Assembly (NCBI RefSeq): GCF_020360975.1
Contig: NW_025408684.1
Span: forward strand, 620,001-684,000
DNA length: 64,000 nt
Source: Hirsutella rhossiliensis
Lineage: Eukaryota > Ascomycota > Sordariomycetes > Hypocreales > Ophiocordycipitaceae
Reading direction: 5' to 3'
Shown: piece after piece, positions 46,063-57,358 of the stretch
Numbering within the stretch: the stretch's first letter is position 1
Layout of the letters: each line of letters begins with the position of its first letter
Program-made: the position numbers and the translations under genes
Notes under the pieces: model-generated
What the model was told of the DNA's origin: nothing
The model's input: the letters and a program-made list of their open reading frames with translations, nothing else
The model's database searches: none

Positions 46063-47165
46063 ATGGTGGATAGGCCAAACAAGCCCACGGCCCTCGCCGC
46101 AACCCCTGGCCTTCCCCCGCAGGCCCAGGTCACCATCTCCGACGACAACGCCCGTGTTGCCGCCCTGCTGCCCACGGGTGAGAGCGTCGAGGTTCTACTC
46201 TTTGGCGCCACTGTCCTGAGTTGGAAGGATGCCGCCGGCGACGAGAAGCTGTGGCTGAGCGAGGCTTCCAAGCTAGATGGCTCCAAGGGTGTGAGGGGAG
46301 GCATCCCCATAGTCTTTCCGGTAAGACGCTGCCACGGATATGCCAGCCCAGCGATTATCGACTAATGGACTTCACCCCCTTCTTGCAGTTGTTTGGTCCT
46401 CCCAACGCCGACCACCCAGCCACCTCCAAGTTGCCCCAGCACGGCTTCGCCCGCACCGCGAGGTGGGAGTACCTGGGCAAGTCCACCAGCGAGGGGTCCA
46501 GCTCGAGCGTCAAGCTCGACTTTGGCCTCTCGTCCGAGAATCTTGATGATGCTACCCGCGCCGCTTGGCCCTACAAATTTGGCCTGCTGTACAGCGTCAC
46601 CCTGGACCGCGAGAGCCTCAACACGACGCTCGTCATCTCCAACCAAGGCGACGAGTCGTTTGACCTCCAGACCCTCTTGCACACGTACTTTAGAGTCAAG
46701 GTAAGGCACTATGCCCCCAGTTCCCCACCGCCCGGGCCCAGAACGGTGCGTCGTATGCCAAGCATGTCACTGATGGCATGACAGGACATAACGTCGGTAC
46801 GAATCAGCGGTTTCGAGGATTCTTCGTACGTCGACAAGGTTGACGGCGCCAAAGCCAAGACAGAGGCGTCCGCACCTGTCACCTTCTCCGGCGAGGCCGA
46901 CCGCGTCTACACCCCCGCCAAGGGACCCGGGCACCCCGTCATTGTCTCCGATGACGGACAGCCGCGCTTCCGCATCGTACGAGATAACCTCGACCAAGTG
47001 GTTATATGGAACCCTTGGGCGGACAAGGCCGAGGGCATGTCCGACTTCGTGCCCAAGAGCGGCTACAAGAACATGGTGTGCGTCGAGGCCGGCAGCGTCA
47101 AGGGATGGCAGAAGCTGGACAAGAGCGACACGTTTGAGGCTGCGCAGACGATTTTTCTGTCCTGA
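46063..47165 (+). CDS. Glucose-6-phosphate 1-epimerase (aldose epimerase family)
   Basis: Three exons: 46063-46320, 46389-46700 and 46785-47165; 316 aa. Homologous to yeast YMR099C, which interconverts alpha and beta anomers of hexose 6-phosphates in the cytosol. The aldose-epimerase fold shows VLLFGATVLSWKD, GVRGGIPIVFPLFGPP (completed by the first splice), the catalytic His in LPQHGFARTARWE, the LLHTYFRVKDI block across the second splice, and the catalytic Glu in MVCVEAGSV. WNPWADKAEGMSDF near the end is typical of the group. The ATG at 46063 is preferred; an in-frame one at 45994 adds 23 residues without similarity. Confidence 0.95.
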
Positions 47166-47700
47166 GAAGGCCGGCGACACTCTGGCCAGCCGGATTTAAA
47201 GCCGTCGGCAAGGGAGACGCGGCGACGCGCATCACCGAACATACGTAGGGGAGGCAGGATTGAAGCAATGGGTGTGGGCGATGGGCGGCGGGCAAGTAAG
47301 TGGGCATCACAGAGGGGGCTGTGAAAAAGAGAAGGCGACTCAGATATTCGCCCCGCGGGCACTGAAATCTGGCCCGGATGAGATGCATCTTCACGTTATG
47401 TTCCTACTGTATTTGACTTATACATGCAGAGAATTTCTTTCATTTTTCCAATCTGCACGTGCGACACGTACCAAAAACACCGTGTACTACTCTTCGTCGC
47501 CAACAACGTCGATTGAATGCCGCGCGTGACTTGGCAGAGCCTTGGATGGCTGACTGGGCAGAGGAGGAGTGGGCCGGTGCCGAGACCCCTTTTCCCCTTT
47601 CACCCCCCGTCTTTTCTTGCCCTCACGCGGACCAGCATTCTCTCTAGTCGTCGGCGTGACTTGATGACGCCCAAGCCCTTTCCCTCGTCGTGCCGCCTCC
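47166..47700. other. Spacer between convergent genes
   Basis: 3' regions of the epimerase gene and of the DAHP synthase gene. No gene seen. Confidence 0.55.
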
Positions 47701-47865
47701 TCACGTCGACGACAGCTTCTGCTCCTGAGAATAGTGGTCGGCAATGAGAAAGGCGAGCTCGAGGGCTTGCTTCTCGTTGAGGCGGGGGTCGCAGAAGGAG
47801 GTGTAGTTTGTCGACAGGTCATCCTCTGCCAGCCCCTCGCTGCCGCCCAGGCACTCGGTCACGGC

Positions 47866-47898
<33 letters not shown>

Positions 47899-49305
47899 GT
47901 AGCTGCCCTGCTCCTTGTGGATGCGCAGCGACTCCTGCAGCTCACGGTAAATGTCGTTGAAGCGGCGCGTCTTGATGCCCGCGGGGGTGGACAGGGTGTT
48001 GCCGTGCATGGGGTCGCACTGCCAGACGACGCAGCGGGCGTACTCGGAGTCCTCGACGGCGCGGATGTGCTGCGGGAGGAGCTCGGCGACGCGGCCGGCG
48101 CCGTAGCGCGTGATGAGCGTGATCTTGCCGGGCTCGCGGCTCGGGTTTAGGGTGCGCAGGAGGGCGAGGAGGTCGGCCGTCGGCGTGGTGGGCCCAACCT
48201 TGATGCCGATGGGATTGGCAATGCCGCGGAAGAACTCGACGTGGGCGTGGTCCAGCTGGCGCGTGCGGTCGCCGATCCAGACAAAGTGCGCCGACGTGTC
48301 GTAGTACTCGCTCTTGCCGGCCTCGGGCCTGCCCCCGTCATGATGCAGCGGCAGCTGCGCGGGGCTGGACATGGTGCTGCTGCTGTTACTGCCGCCGCTG
48401 CCGCCGCCAAAGCCGAACCCACCGGGGGGCGGAGGCTGCTCGAGAAGACGCGTCAGGGGCTGCTCGTACTCGAGGAGAAGGCCCTCGTGGCTGGTGAAGA
48501 GGTCGACGGTGTCGAGCTCGCCGGGGCGGGCGTTGATGACCTGCAGGAAGCGGAGCGTCTGCTGGATGCTGTTGGCGATGGCCGAGTACTTTTGCTTGAG
48601 GACGGGGTCCTTGACGTGGCCGAGGCCCCAGTCGAGAGGGCGGTGGAGGTCGGCGATGCCCGAGGCGATGGCGGCGCGGATGTAGTTGAGGGTGGCGGCC
48701 GAGTGGTGGTAGGCCCTGGGGGGTTGGGTTGGGTTGGCATCGACCGTCTGCAGGTCTTCACGCGGCGGGACGACGACTTACTTGAGCAGACGAGAGGGGT
48801 CAATGTCGCGCTCGTCGACGCGGTAGCCGTTGAGAATGTCGCCGCGGAAGCTAGGGATCTCGTTGCCCTGAACCACCTCGGTCGGGCTGGAGCGAGGCTT
48901 GGCGTACTGGCCAGCCATGCGGCCGATGCGGACGACGCGCTTGTTGGTGCCCCAGATAAGGACGACGCTCATCTGCAGCAGCAGCTTGATCTTGGACTCG
49001 ATGGCGCCCTGCTCGCAGTAGTCGAAGAGCTCGGCGCAGTCGCCGCCCTGGAGGAGAAAGGCCTTGCCGTGGGCGACGTCGCGCAGCTGGGCCTTGAGGG
49101 TGAGGATCTCGTTGGGGTGGACGAGGGGCGGCATGCGCGCGAGCTCGCCGGCGGCGCGCGAGAGCTTGTCGGCGTCAGGATACTGGGGCGCCTGCCGGAT
49201 GGGCTTGGAGCGCCACGACGAGGGGCTCCATGGCTCGTCTTGGTGCTGTTGCGCTGGGCCTCCTGCCTGTCCCCGTTGCTGCGGGGGCTGAGCATCGGGG
49301 GCCAT
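47701..49305 (-). CDS. Class II 3-deoxy-7-phosphoheptulonate (DAHP) synthase
   Basis: Two exons on the minus strand, 49305-48782 and 48715-47701; 512 aa. It condenses phosphoenolpyruvate and erythrose 4-phosphate in the first step of the shikimate pathway. Class II (plant/AroH type) motifs are all present: WSPSSWRSKPIRQAPQYPD, LLQGGDCAE with the metal-binding Cys, RIGRMAGQYAKPRS, GIKVGPTTPT, TRYGAGRV, CDPMHGNT, GGVHLELTGD and NYTSFCDPRLN. Neurospora aro-8, the Trp-sensitive isozyme, is of this class. A Gly/Ser/Pro-rich insert (about residues 283-315) sits where the family is variable. Divergent from HypK. Confidence 0.96.
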
Positions 49306-49996
49306 GGCTGACGAGGGAGGCTCGGCTGGGCTCGGCTGTGTGAGAAGAGGCGAAGCGCCGGCAGCGACAGAGGCGGAAAAGGGGGTTGATGATGGTGGTG
49401 GTGGTGGTCGTCGTCGTCGTCGGTGGGCGTGAAAAGATGTGCCGAGTTTGTATGTACAGCCAGTCACCGCCGTGGCAAGATGGTCAGAGAGGTGCCGATG
49501 GTCAATTGCGCATCCTGCTCTCTCCTGCTCTCAGCAAAAGAGGATCGAAACACACACAAAGGAGAGGATTGTGACGCTGACTCTGGGGAAAAGGTGGGCC
49601 GATATTATGTTGACAGCTCTTTAGGGAAGTGAGTCAGAGCAGCCTCGGTGGTGAGCCCGAATTGGCCAATCAGTAACGGCAATTTTCGAGGATCAAGCTA
49701 AGTCGTGAGAGCGGTCTGTATCGGAGCTTCACCGCAGTCTAGATACCCGTCAAAACAAATAGATATAACACCTGCAAGCCCAAGTCCTACTGTGCAAGAT
49801 GATACAGGACACGGGCGAGGCAAGTCAAGCCGGTGCAGCGGCTGGGCGTCTTGGCCGCCCCGCCAGGCGCATAAACCCCGCCTTGTCATAAGTTGATAAG
49901 GCTCGGCTTGCATCATTTCTCTTCTTCATCCGCGACAGCGAAATCAACACAGCCAGCTCCCGCACAGCCAGCTCCCGCACCAACCACTTCGCCATC
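49306..49996. other. Divergent promoter region (DAHP synthase / HypK)
   Basis: It has a GGT/CGT trinucleotide tract at about 49387-49425 close to the DAHP synthase start, and the HypK leader at its other end. No gene seen. Confidence 0.55.
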
Positions 49997-50404
49997 ATGG
50001 CAGACAACCGCCCCCCCGCCGACGTCGACGACGAGCTCCCCGCCTCTTCGACCGCCAAGTCGGCCGAGGACCGCAAGGCCGCCTCGGCCCTCGCCAGCCT
50101 CGACGCCAGCCACGACGATGCCGCCGCCACCGCCAGCAAGCACGTCGACCGCCGCGCCGTCGATGAGGCCATGAAGCGCCTCGGCGGCGTCGTGCCCTCC
50201 TCCTCCTCCTCCGCTGCCGCTGCCGCCTCCTCCAAGGCCAAGGCCGCCGCCGCCGCATCTCCCGTCAAGAACGTAAAGGTGGATGCTGCCGACGTTGCCC
50301 TCGTCGTCGACCAGCTCGAGCTGCCCCGCCCCAAGGCGACGGAGCTCCTCAAGGCACACGACGGTGACGCCGTAAAGGCCATGCGGGCCTACATCAGCGC
50401 ATAG
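49997..50404 (+). CDS. HypK-like NatA regulator (UBA domain protein)
   Basis: Single exon, 135 aa. The C-terminal 40 residues form the HypK UBA domain (KVDAADVALVVDQLELPRPK, then ATELLKAHDGDAVKAMRAYI), and a helix before it (VDRRAVDEAMKRL) matches the region that blocks the active site of the NatA N-terminal acetyltransferase in Chaetomium. The first half is low-complexity and Ala/Ser-rich. It should bind the ribosome-associated NatA complex and reduce its activity. The ATG lies in ATCATGG. The gene is divergent from the DAHP synthase gene. Confidence 0.88.
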   Translation: MADNRPPADVDDELPASSTAKSAEDRKAASALASLDASHDDAAATASKHVDRRAVDEAMKRLGGVVPSSSSSAAAAASSKAKAAAAASPVKNVKVDAADVALVVDQLELPRPKATELLKAHDGDAVKAMRAYISA

Positions 50405-51027
50405 GACTCGAGGGCCGGGCCGCTTCACGTCCCTTGCGAGACGACAGACTCGGCCGCCCAGCACGATGCGCGGCATTCTCTTTCAGAATCACACACGTCC
50501 GGAGCCGACGAGCCAGCACCTCCCGAGAATAGTTATACTCGGCCAACATTTTCTCCTCTCGAAATGGAATGGACCGCCCTCGACGATAACACGAAACAGT
50601 ATCATGGTGCACTTTTCGGTCAGGGTTGGACCCGTCCTGCTGAGTGGGTGCCCCGTCACCGACGCACAATTTTCTTGCACGACGATGGTATCCCGCCGAT
50701 GCAATCCCTGGCAAGATTCAATATATACAGGCTCTGTGTTTGCGGTGCAAACCTCGCTGCACTTGGTGTGACCATAGCAATTGATGGACTTGGGGCGCCA
50801 CGCACGCTGGCACTGGGCGAGGCACCGGCTTCCGCGATATCAAGTCGAGCATATAGAGTGGGATAATCAGTTCTTGCTTCTCCTGTAGCATACCTACAAC
50901 AAATGCAACCGATGCCTTGGGATTCCAGTCTTCAAGGCCGGTTCCAACACGCCCAAACACGCCGTGAGAATTCAGTCGTCAATAAATCCCTTTGCCCGAG
51001 CCTCATTTGCTCCCCGCCACCGCTGCC
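50405..51027. other. Spacer between convergent genes
   Basis: 3' regions of the HypK gene and of the AT-hook/BRCT gene. No gene seen. Confidence 0.55.
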
Positions 51028-54000
51028 TCAACCCCATGTCCTGGACAGCGGGCTGCCAATCTTGGGGGCAAACTGCAAGCTCTTGCGCCGCGCCGCCATA
51101 AGCCGCATCAGCACCTGCTCGTCCTTGTCCCTGGCGAGGATGCCCTCGCCCATGTCGCGATACTGGTTCCGCTTGGGCGGGCAGGTCCGCGTCACGAGGG
51201 CCTGCCCTGCCGGCGACGAGTCGACGTAATCGTCGTCATGCTCGTCGTCGTCGCCGTACGGCGTCTCCGGCAGCTCGGCCGCGTACCGCGCCACGGCCTC
51301 GGGGGCAGGCGTCTTGGGCACGGGGGTCAACAAGACACACGACCATTCCAGGTCGTCGTCGTCCGCGTCGCCCTGCTCGTCCTGGTCCGAGGGAGTACGC
51401 ATCCATATGGTGCTGTCTCGGCGGTTCGCTGGCGAGTTGGGCGTCCGCGACGACGCCCCCTTGGCTGGGCTGCTGACGACGGTGCCGTTCAGGTTGGCCA
51501 GGGCTTTTGGCTCCATGCTCTTACGCCGGCGAGCGCCTCCGCGCGGCATGTTGCTCGTGTCAATGTAAAAGGGCGCTTCGTCGAGCCACTCGTTCTCTCG
51601 CTCGCAACTGTAGCCCCTTGTCAGTTATGCATGCCTGGCTTGCCCTCCTCCCGTGGGTCAACACTTACTCGAGAACCCAGCTGACGCCTACGCAGTGGAC
51701 CAGACCGTTGGCCCATCGCACCTTTTCCAGCGTGCGCTTGCCGCCGTCCTTGTAGACGACGTGCGTGATGCCCACCTTGTTGGACGACGCCTCGCCGTCG
51801 GTAGGGCTCGTGGGGTTCCAGTGCCATGTCTTGACGCAGCGGGCGCCCATCTGGCCGAGCAGCTCGACAAAGATGCCGCTCGCATCCGCGCCCTCGGTCG
51901 TGTGCACGTCGACAAAGACGACGGCGCCCCGGAGCAGGGCCGGGTTCAGGTCCCGGCGAGGCGTCCTTGCGGGCGTTCCCATGGTGGACCACATGTCCGT
52001 CTTTGATGGCGTGACCGGGGCGCATGGCGGCGTGATACGCTCCTCCTCCGCCAAGGCGCTCCCAGCATTCTTATCTTTGGATGGCGAATACGAAATGACA
52101 GTCGCGCTTCGGGACAGGCTGCCGGGGCGTCTGTGAGAGACGCGCGAGGCGCTCAAGCTGCGCTTCTTCAGCGGACTCGGCGTCGAGTCGTCGGCGGGCT
52201 TCAGAGGCACCTTTGTTGTCGTGAAAAACGTCTTGAGCGGCCTCTGGGGTCGAGCGGGCGTCACGGGTGCAGTAGTCCGGCTGTGCACGGCCGGCAGCTC
52301 CATGGGCGTTTCGTTCTCGTCGCCGTATTCTTGGCTGGCCTCGGACAGGCTGTCGTCAAACGACTGACCGTTGACGACGGCATCGATCTGTTCCGGCTCC
52401 ATGGCTGACATGTCGTTGGCCTCTTGGGCCAGAGCAACATCCTCTTCGGTAATCATGATCTCGTCCAGGGGCGTCTCCAGTGCTTCATCGTCGCCGGCAG
52501 CCTCTCCCTCGATGATGTCCTCGACGTCCAAGACATTGTCAGTGTGGACCAGCATCTCGTCGTCAAAGAAGCTGCCCTTGAAAGGCGAGTCTTCGAATGC
52601 AAGTTGTTCCCCCGAAGCCGCCTGTGGCTCATTGACGGTCTCGCCCGTCTCATTCGGGGTCTCGAGGGCCTCAACCGCTCCGCCAGCGATGGGCTTGACG
52701 GGGCTGACCGTCGACCAGGAGCCGAACTGCTCGGCCAGAGAAGTCAGCCCAATGGTCGATCTGCGAGAGTCGTTTGGCCTCCAGAGGTTTCCTTTGGGCG
52801 TCTGCGTGGGCCGAGCAGGCGTCGGGGCCATATATTCGACACGAGCGGATGGCTCGTCCTCGTCCTCGGACTCCGACTGGAGATCGTGGCAGGGATCCAT
52901 GTCCTTTTCCCGAAGCTGGAACATGGGGTTTCCCTGTGTTGGGGCCTCCTCGGCTTGTGGTAGTAGCTCTGCCGATTCTTCCATCTCGGCAACAATCTCG
53001 TCCAGAGCCATGGGGTCAACGTCGTCATCTTCCGGGGCGTAGACTGACTCCACGCCCGACGGCTCAGGGAAGAGGAATGCCGCTTCTTCAGTCCGATTCG
53101 CCGGCTCTGTCGGATCGGCAATTTCCGCCGCTTCGTGCACGAGCTGGATTACCTCTTCCTCCGGCTCCTCCTCCTCCTCCTCCTCGACGATCGCTTCCGC
53201 CTCCTCGCGCAGGGCAGGATCGATGTGGCGAGGCAAAACAGAAGAGAGACGGCCGGAGAAAGGCGGTTTCTCAGTCGAATCGCTGTACAAGTTCCCATTG
53301 TCCACGTCTTCAGTGACACAATTCTCCGCCATGAGCTTCTGCGATGGGCGGGTCCCCGCTGGGCGGGAGGGCGTGGCCATGACCAGCGGTTGCATTTCAG
53401 GCGACTCGCCCAGGCAAGAAGCACCGCGAGGCCGTGGTTCGGTCAAGGGCCTCCAGCCTGGCATGGCTCGTTTTGCCGGTGACTGGAACAGGGAATTTCT
53501 AAAGGCCGATTGAGAATGAAGAGGTTTGCCGCTGGCAGCGGTCGATGGCAAGTTGAGGCCCTTGATGGGAGACTGCAGTCGCTTGGCAGCAGACTGGAGA
53601 AGGGGCGTTCTCAGCCCAGGCGCCTGACCCGGGAGCTCGATGTGGTGGTCTGAGGTCTTGACCGCGGATCCCGGTACTGGTGCCAGGCCCATACGCTTCG
53701 CCGGAGATTTCAACGAATCCTTGACCGGCGACGAGGGTAGCCGCCTGGGTGGTGACCCCAGCGAGGAAGAAGCGGCGGCGGCGACGGCATCCTGCGACGG
53801 CGCTGTCTTGGCCTCAATTGACTCCGACTTGGCCTGAGCGGACTCGCGTTTTCTGGTGCTGACAATGACGCCCGCCGGCGGCTTGATGGGGCTCACCATC
53901 ATGGCCTTGACAGGCGTCTTGGTCTTTTCCGCGGCGAGCTCGTCCTCGGAGCTATCGCCGTCGCGCGTGATGGGCATTTGAGTCACCTTCTTGGGGCTCA

Positions 54001-54712
54001 GTGGTTTCTTTTGGCCGTCGTCACCAGTCGTCGTCGATGCGGCTGCTCTCGTGCTAGAACGAGCTGCCGTCATCGCGGCCCCTCCGCGGCGGGCGGGTCG
54101 ACCGCGGAGGCCCGTCGCGACTGGTTCCTTGGGCTTCGGTTTGGGGCCCACGTTTTCCTTGTCAGGTTCCTGGAACTTGACCGTCTTTTTTGCTGCCGCC
54201 GGCTTGGCTGCTGTTCCGCCGTTTGTCCTTGCAACGGCCGCCGGCCGGCCTCGGGCCGTCTTCTTGGCCGCGTCCGCGGCCGGCTCTTTTGTTTCGGGTG
54301 CAGGCGTCTTCCTGGGTCGGCCACGAGCCCTTGCTGGCCCAGCGGCTTCTGGTTGCTCCGCCTCCTCTCTTCTGGGCGCTTCATCAGCCGTCTTCCTCGC
54401 TAGTGCTCCTCGGGCCCGCGTGGCCTTGGCCGGAGCGGGCGCCGGGGTCTCCTCTTGGGCTTCGACGCCCCTTCTCGGCCGTGCCCTGAGGGCTCTCGTG
54501 GCCGTTGCGCGTTGCTGGCTGCTGTCCTCGTTTTCGTTCTCATCCGCTCTCGTCTTTCGCTTGGCGGCTGTGCTCTTGGTGCCCGCCGTCGCCATTCCTG
54601 CCGTCCTTGCCTTGGCGGCCGACGTGACAATCTTGGTTGGCTGTTTGGTCGTTGCTTCGCCGGCTTTTGCAGCCGCCCGTGCACGGGTGATTCGCTTCGG
54701 AGGCGACTCCAT
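51028..54712 (-). CDS. Large AT-hook and BRCT domain chromatin protein
   Basis: Two exons on the minus strand, 54712-51669 and 51607-51028, split by a 61-nt intron inside the BRCT domain; 1,207 aa. The N-terminal 220 residues are basic and hold three AT-hook cores (RARGRPRKTP 128-137, ARGRP at 153-157, GLRGRPARRG 201-210), a KEN box (185-187) and a possible PP1-docking site KTVKF (176-180). The middle is disordered, with many Ser-Pro-x-Lys sites and long acidic runs (EEEEEEEPEEE). Near the C-terminus is one BRCT domain: LLRGAVVFVDVHTTEG, LLGQMGARCVKTW, ITHVVYKDGGKRTLEKVRWA, closing with GVSWVLDCERENEWLDEAPF, the conserved Trp and Cys being joined by the splice. It resembles microcephalin-type BRCT proteins. 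A DNA-damage or chromosome role is inferred. Confidence 0.85.
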
Positions 54713-55438
54713 GGTGAATGCGGCCGCGTATGTGTGTGTTTGCTGTGAATGGGGGTTGGTTAGTATGTAGGGGGGGGGAGAAAAGGGAAGAAGAGAAGAT
54801 GGACGAGTAAAGACAAGAAATGCGGTGTTTTTACGTGTTGAATGCGGTGAATGCTGAGCCGGGGTATGGGGTATTTTGTTGTGTATTTACCCGCGAAGCG
54901 TGTTTAGGGCGTGTTGCTCGGCAACCAAGGGTGGGTCTGCGATGAGTTGTGTTGACAGGTGCCCACCCTGTACTCCGTACATGTACATACGTCAGTTCCC
55001 CCACACCGTTCGTCCGTTTCCCTCCTCGATCAACGCAGAGTCGAGCTTACAACAGATGGATTGCAGCTCGTCGTCGGCGGTTGACAGGCAGCTATATACA
55101 GAATTCCAACCCCGGCTGAGGATCTGCGGAGCAGGGCAGCTCCCCACTCCGTTGCACGTGCGAGCTTCCACCATGGGAACAGGCTTCCATGCCCTGCCTC
55201 TAAGTGCCCTCCGAACAATCCCTTCAGCCTCTCATCAAGGCCGTTTCTCTGTACTTCTTGTTTCACGTGCATTCATTCATGTTCTCATCGCCACAGGGGC
55301 CGCAGACTACCAAGATGCAGATAGAGCCTGCCCCAACCCCCCAAAGTCGTAAAAGCGTCACAAATATCAAACAGAGAATCGAACAACCATCTGTCGTACA
55401 CCGGGGCCGTATGTACGTCGGGGCCGCGCCGTCGAAGG
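54713..55438. other. Intergenic spacer
   Basis: Upstream region of the AT-hook/BRCT gene. It contains the 9-mer GTACTCCGT at 54970. No gene seen. Confidence 0.55.
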
Positions 55439-57358
55439 CTACCTGAAAGATGTTCGAAACGGACCGTCCACCTTGATGTCCTTGATGCCTTCGGGCATCA
55501 GGCGCAGCCACTCGTTCCAGCTGTCAATGTCGACATTGTCGTCGTGCAGCTTGATGGAAAGATGCAGTTGGGGGCTGTTTTCGTACGAAAAGTTGTTCCG
55601 CAGAGGGCTATGCTGATACATGGGGCAGAGGAATATGGACGGGAGCCTCGAGTTTCCCGACATCATGGCGTGCAGCGGAGCGGGGAAGCTCGTGATGGTC
55701 TCCTTTTCGGGGTTCTTGTCGTGTATCAGCTTGGGATAGGTTGCGAGGAGGACCGAGTGAAGCTCGACGGCCGAGAGGGGGTTCGAGCGCGTCGCCCGAG
55801 TGCGCAAGTGCTCTGCCAAGGCCCGCGTGAAAGCGCATCGGTCGAGAGCCGTGGCGTGTTCCTCGGACACGGAGGCGGCAATGAGCTCCAGGACGCCCTT
55901 CTGTCGAACCATCCTCGAGGAAGGGTAGTAGGCCGCGTCCATGAGGATGAGGGTGTCGGAGCAGGCTTCCTCGAGGATCTGCTGAATGCCGTTCCACCTG
56001 ATGATGGATGCTTTGCTGCCGTCTTTCGAGCTAGCGCGCCCTCGTCAGCACGTCACGGTTCGCCGCAGTCGTCGCCCAGAACAGGGGCTGGTGGGCTCAT
56101 CTACCTGGCCAATACCATCTCCCGGTTCCCATCAAGGTAGGTGTGCCCGGCATAGTAGACAATCTTCAAAACGTCGCGCTGGTCACGGTCTTCGGCAAAC
56201 TCGTTGAGCTGGCGCGACAGCCATCTCCAGGAGCTCTTGGAGCCGTCCGAGGAGGAGGGAATGGTCTGGATGTGAAACGTATAGTGGTAGTATTTTTCGA
56301 GGACATCGGCCAGTTCCTCGACTGCGCCGCGCACAAGAGCCACGTCGTCGTCGTCATGCCAGAAGAGCAAGAGAGCCTGGACGGCGCTGTATCGACCGCG
56401 GTTCGGGGTTGACAGGGTTCTCGGGACGTTGCTCTGCAGCTCATTCTTGAGGCTCTCGATGCCGGGCAGAGACAGCGATTTCTCGAGTCGCGGCCCGGAC
56501 GGAAGGGGGGTGCGGATACGAGCCTCGCTGAGGGGGGGCCTGCCTGGCTGGTGAGGGGCGTGTGCGGCCATGTCGACGTCCATGTCCTGGGGATCGTGGG
56601 TAAAGGCCGGCGGAGCAGCGTTGAGAGAGGCGGCCGGGCTCAAGGCTCGGCCGGCGGCGGCGAGGGAGGGGGCAATGTCCTGGATGCCGGGGCTGTGGGA
56701 CCTGTGAAACTTGTTGACCAGGTCCTCCCACGTCAGGTTGTGGTGGCTCGGGTGGCACTAGAGGGCAGCGATCTCGTCAGTGCCTCTCACATGGAGGAGG
56801 ATGAATAGGCCGAGAGAGGCAGAGAAACTCGGGCCGACGTACGGCAACTCTCCTGCGGCGACAGTCGGTGCATGCGCCCAGCTTCCGTATGAGAGCAGCG
56901 CGCTCTCTGGACTGCTGGGATAGGGGCCCGGTACGTCTCCTACTGGTGCGGCGGGTGTTAGAGACGTCGGACCCATCCGTGATGGAGAAAATGGACTGGT
57001 GCAGGCTGGGGGAGGTGTCGGCACTGTACGATGAGTTGCTGGTCTCGGTCGAGGCCAGAGTGGCCGTCGTGGCCTGGGTCGAGATGGACGAGGTAGTGTC
57101 CTTGCGAGGCGGGGGAGAGCCCGGGTGAGGGAGATGAGCAACGGACGAAGCAGGAGAGTACAGCGGGGGCCGGGGCGGCATTTCGTCTGGCCTGGGCAGC
57201 GAGCCGGGAGACAGGGCCGGGGAGAAGGCCGACGGCAGGCCGGGAGGGGCTTGGGCGGCGCGGACCGCTGCCGGGACGTCTATCGACGCTGGAGCCTGAT
57301 GGCGGGCCGGAGCTGGGTCGGAGGCGGCGGCATTGGTCAAATTGTGGACGGGGTCCAT
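55439..57358 (-). CDS. Caspase-fold protein lacking the catalytic Cys, with a zinc-cluster-like motif
   Basis: Three exons on the minus strand: 57358-56843, 56757-56105 and 56030-55439; 586 aa. The first 155 residues are Pro/Ser-rich and disordered. A basic helix then leads to CTDCRRRRVACHPSHHNLTW (Cys163, Cys166, Cys173), which has the CX2CX6C spacing of the first half of a Zn2Cys6 cluster; the second half is absent. From about residue 285 a caspase-like domain begins: ALLLFWHDDDD, KIVYYAGHTYLDG with the expected His377, and LILMDAAYYPSS (residues 416-427). Active caspases have a Cys where this has Ala421-Ala422. The domain ends with LSIKLHDDN and WLRLMPEGIKDIKVDGPF, as in relatives I recall from other Sordariomycetes. 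It is thus probably a non-catalytic scaffold. The role is unknown. Confidence 0.8.

Noticed and set aside
48241..49311. Plus-strand open frame of 356 codons
   Set aside because: Antisense to the DAHP synthase, whose motifs are complete; the frame is a composition shadow.
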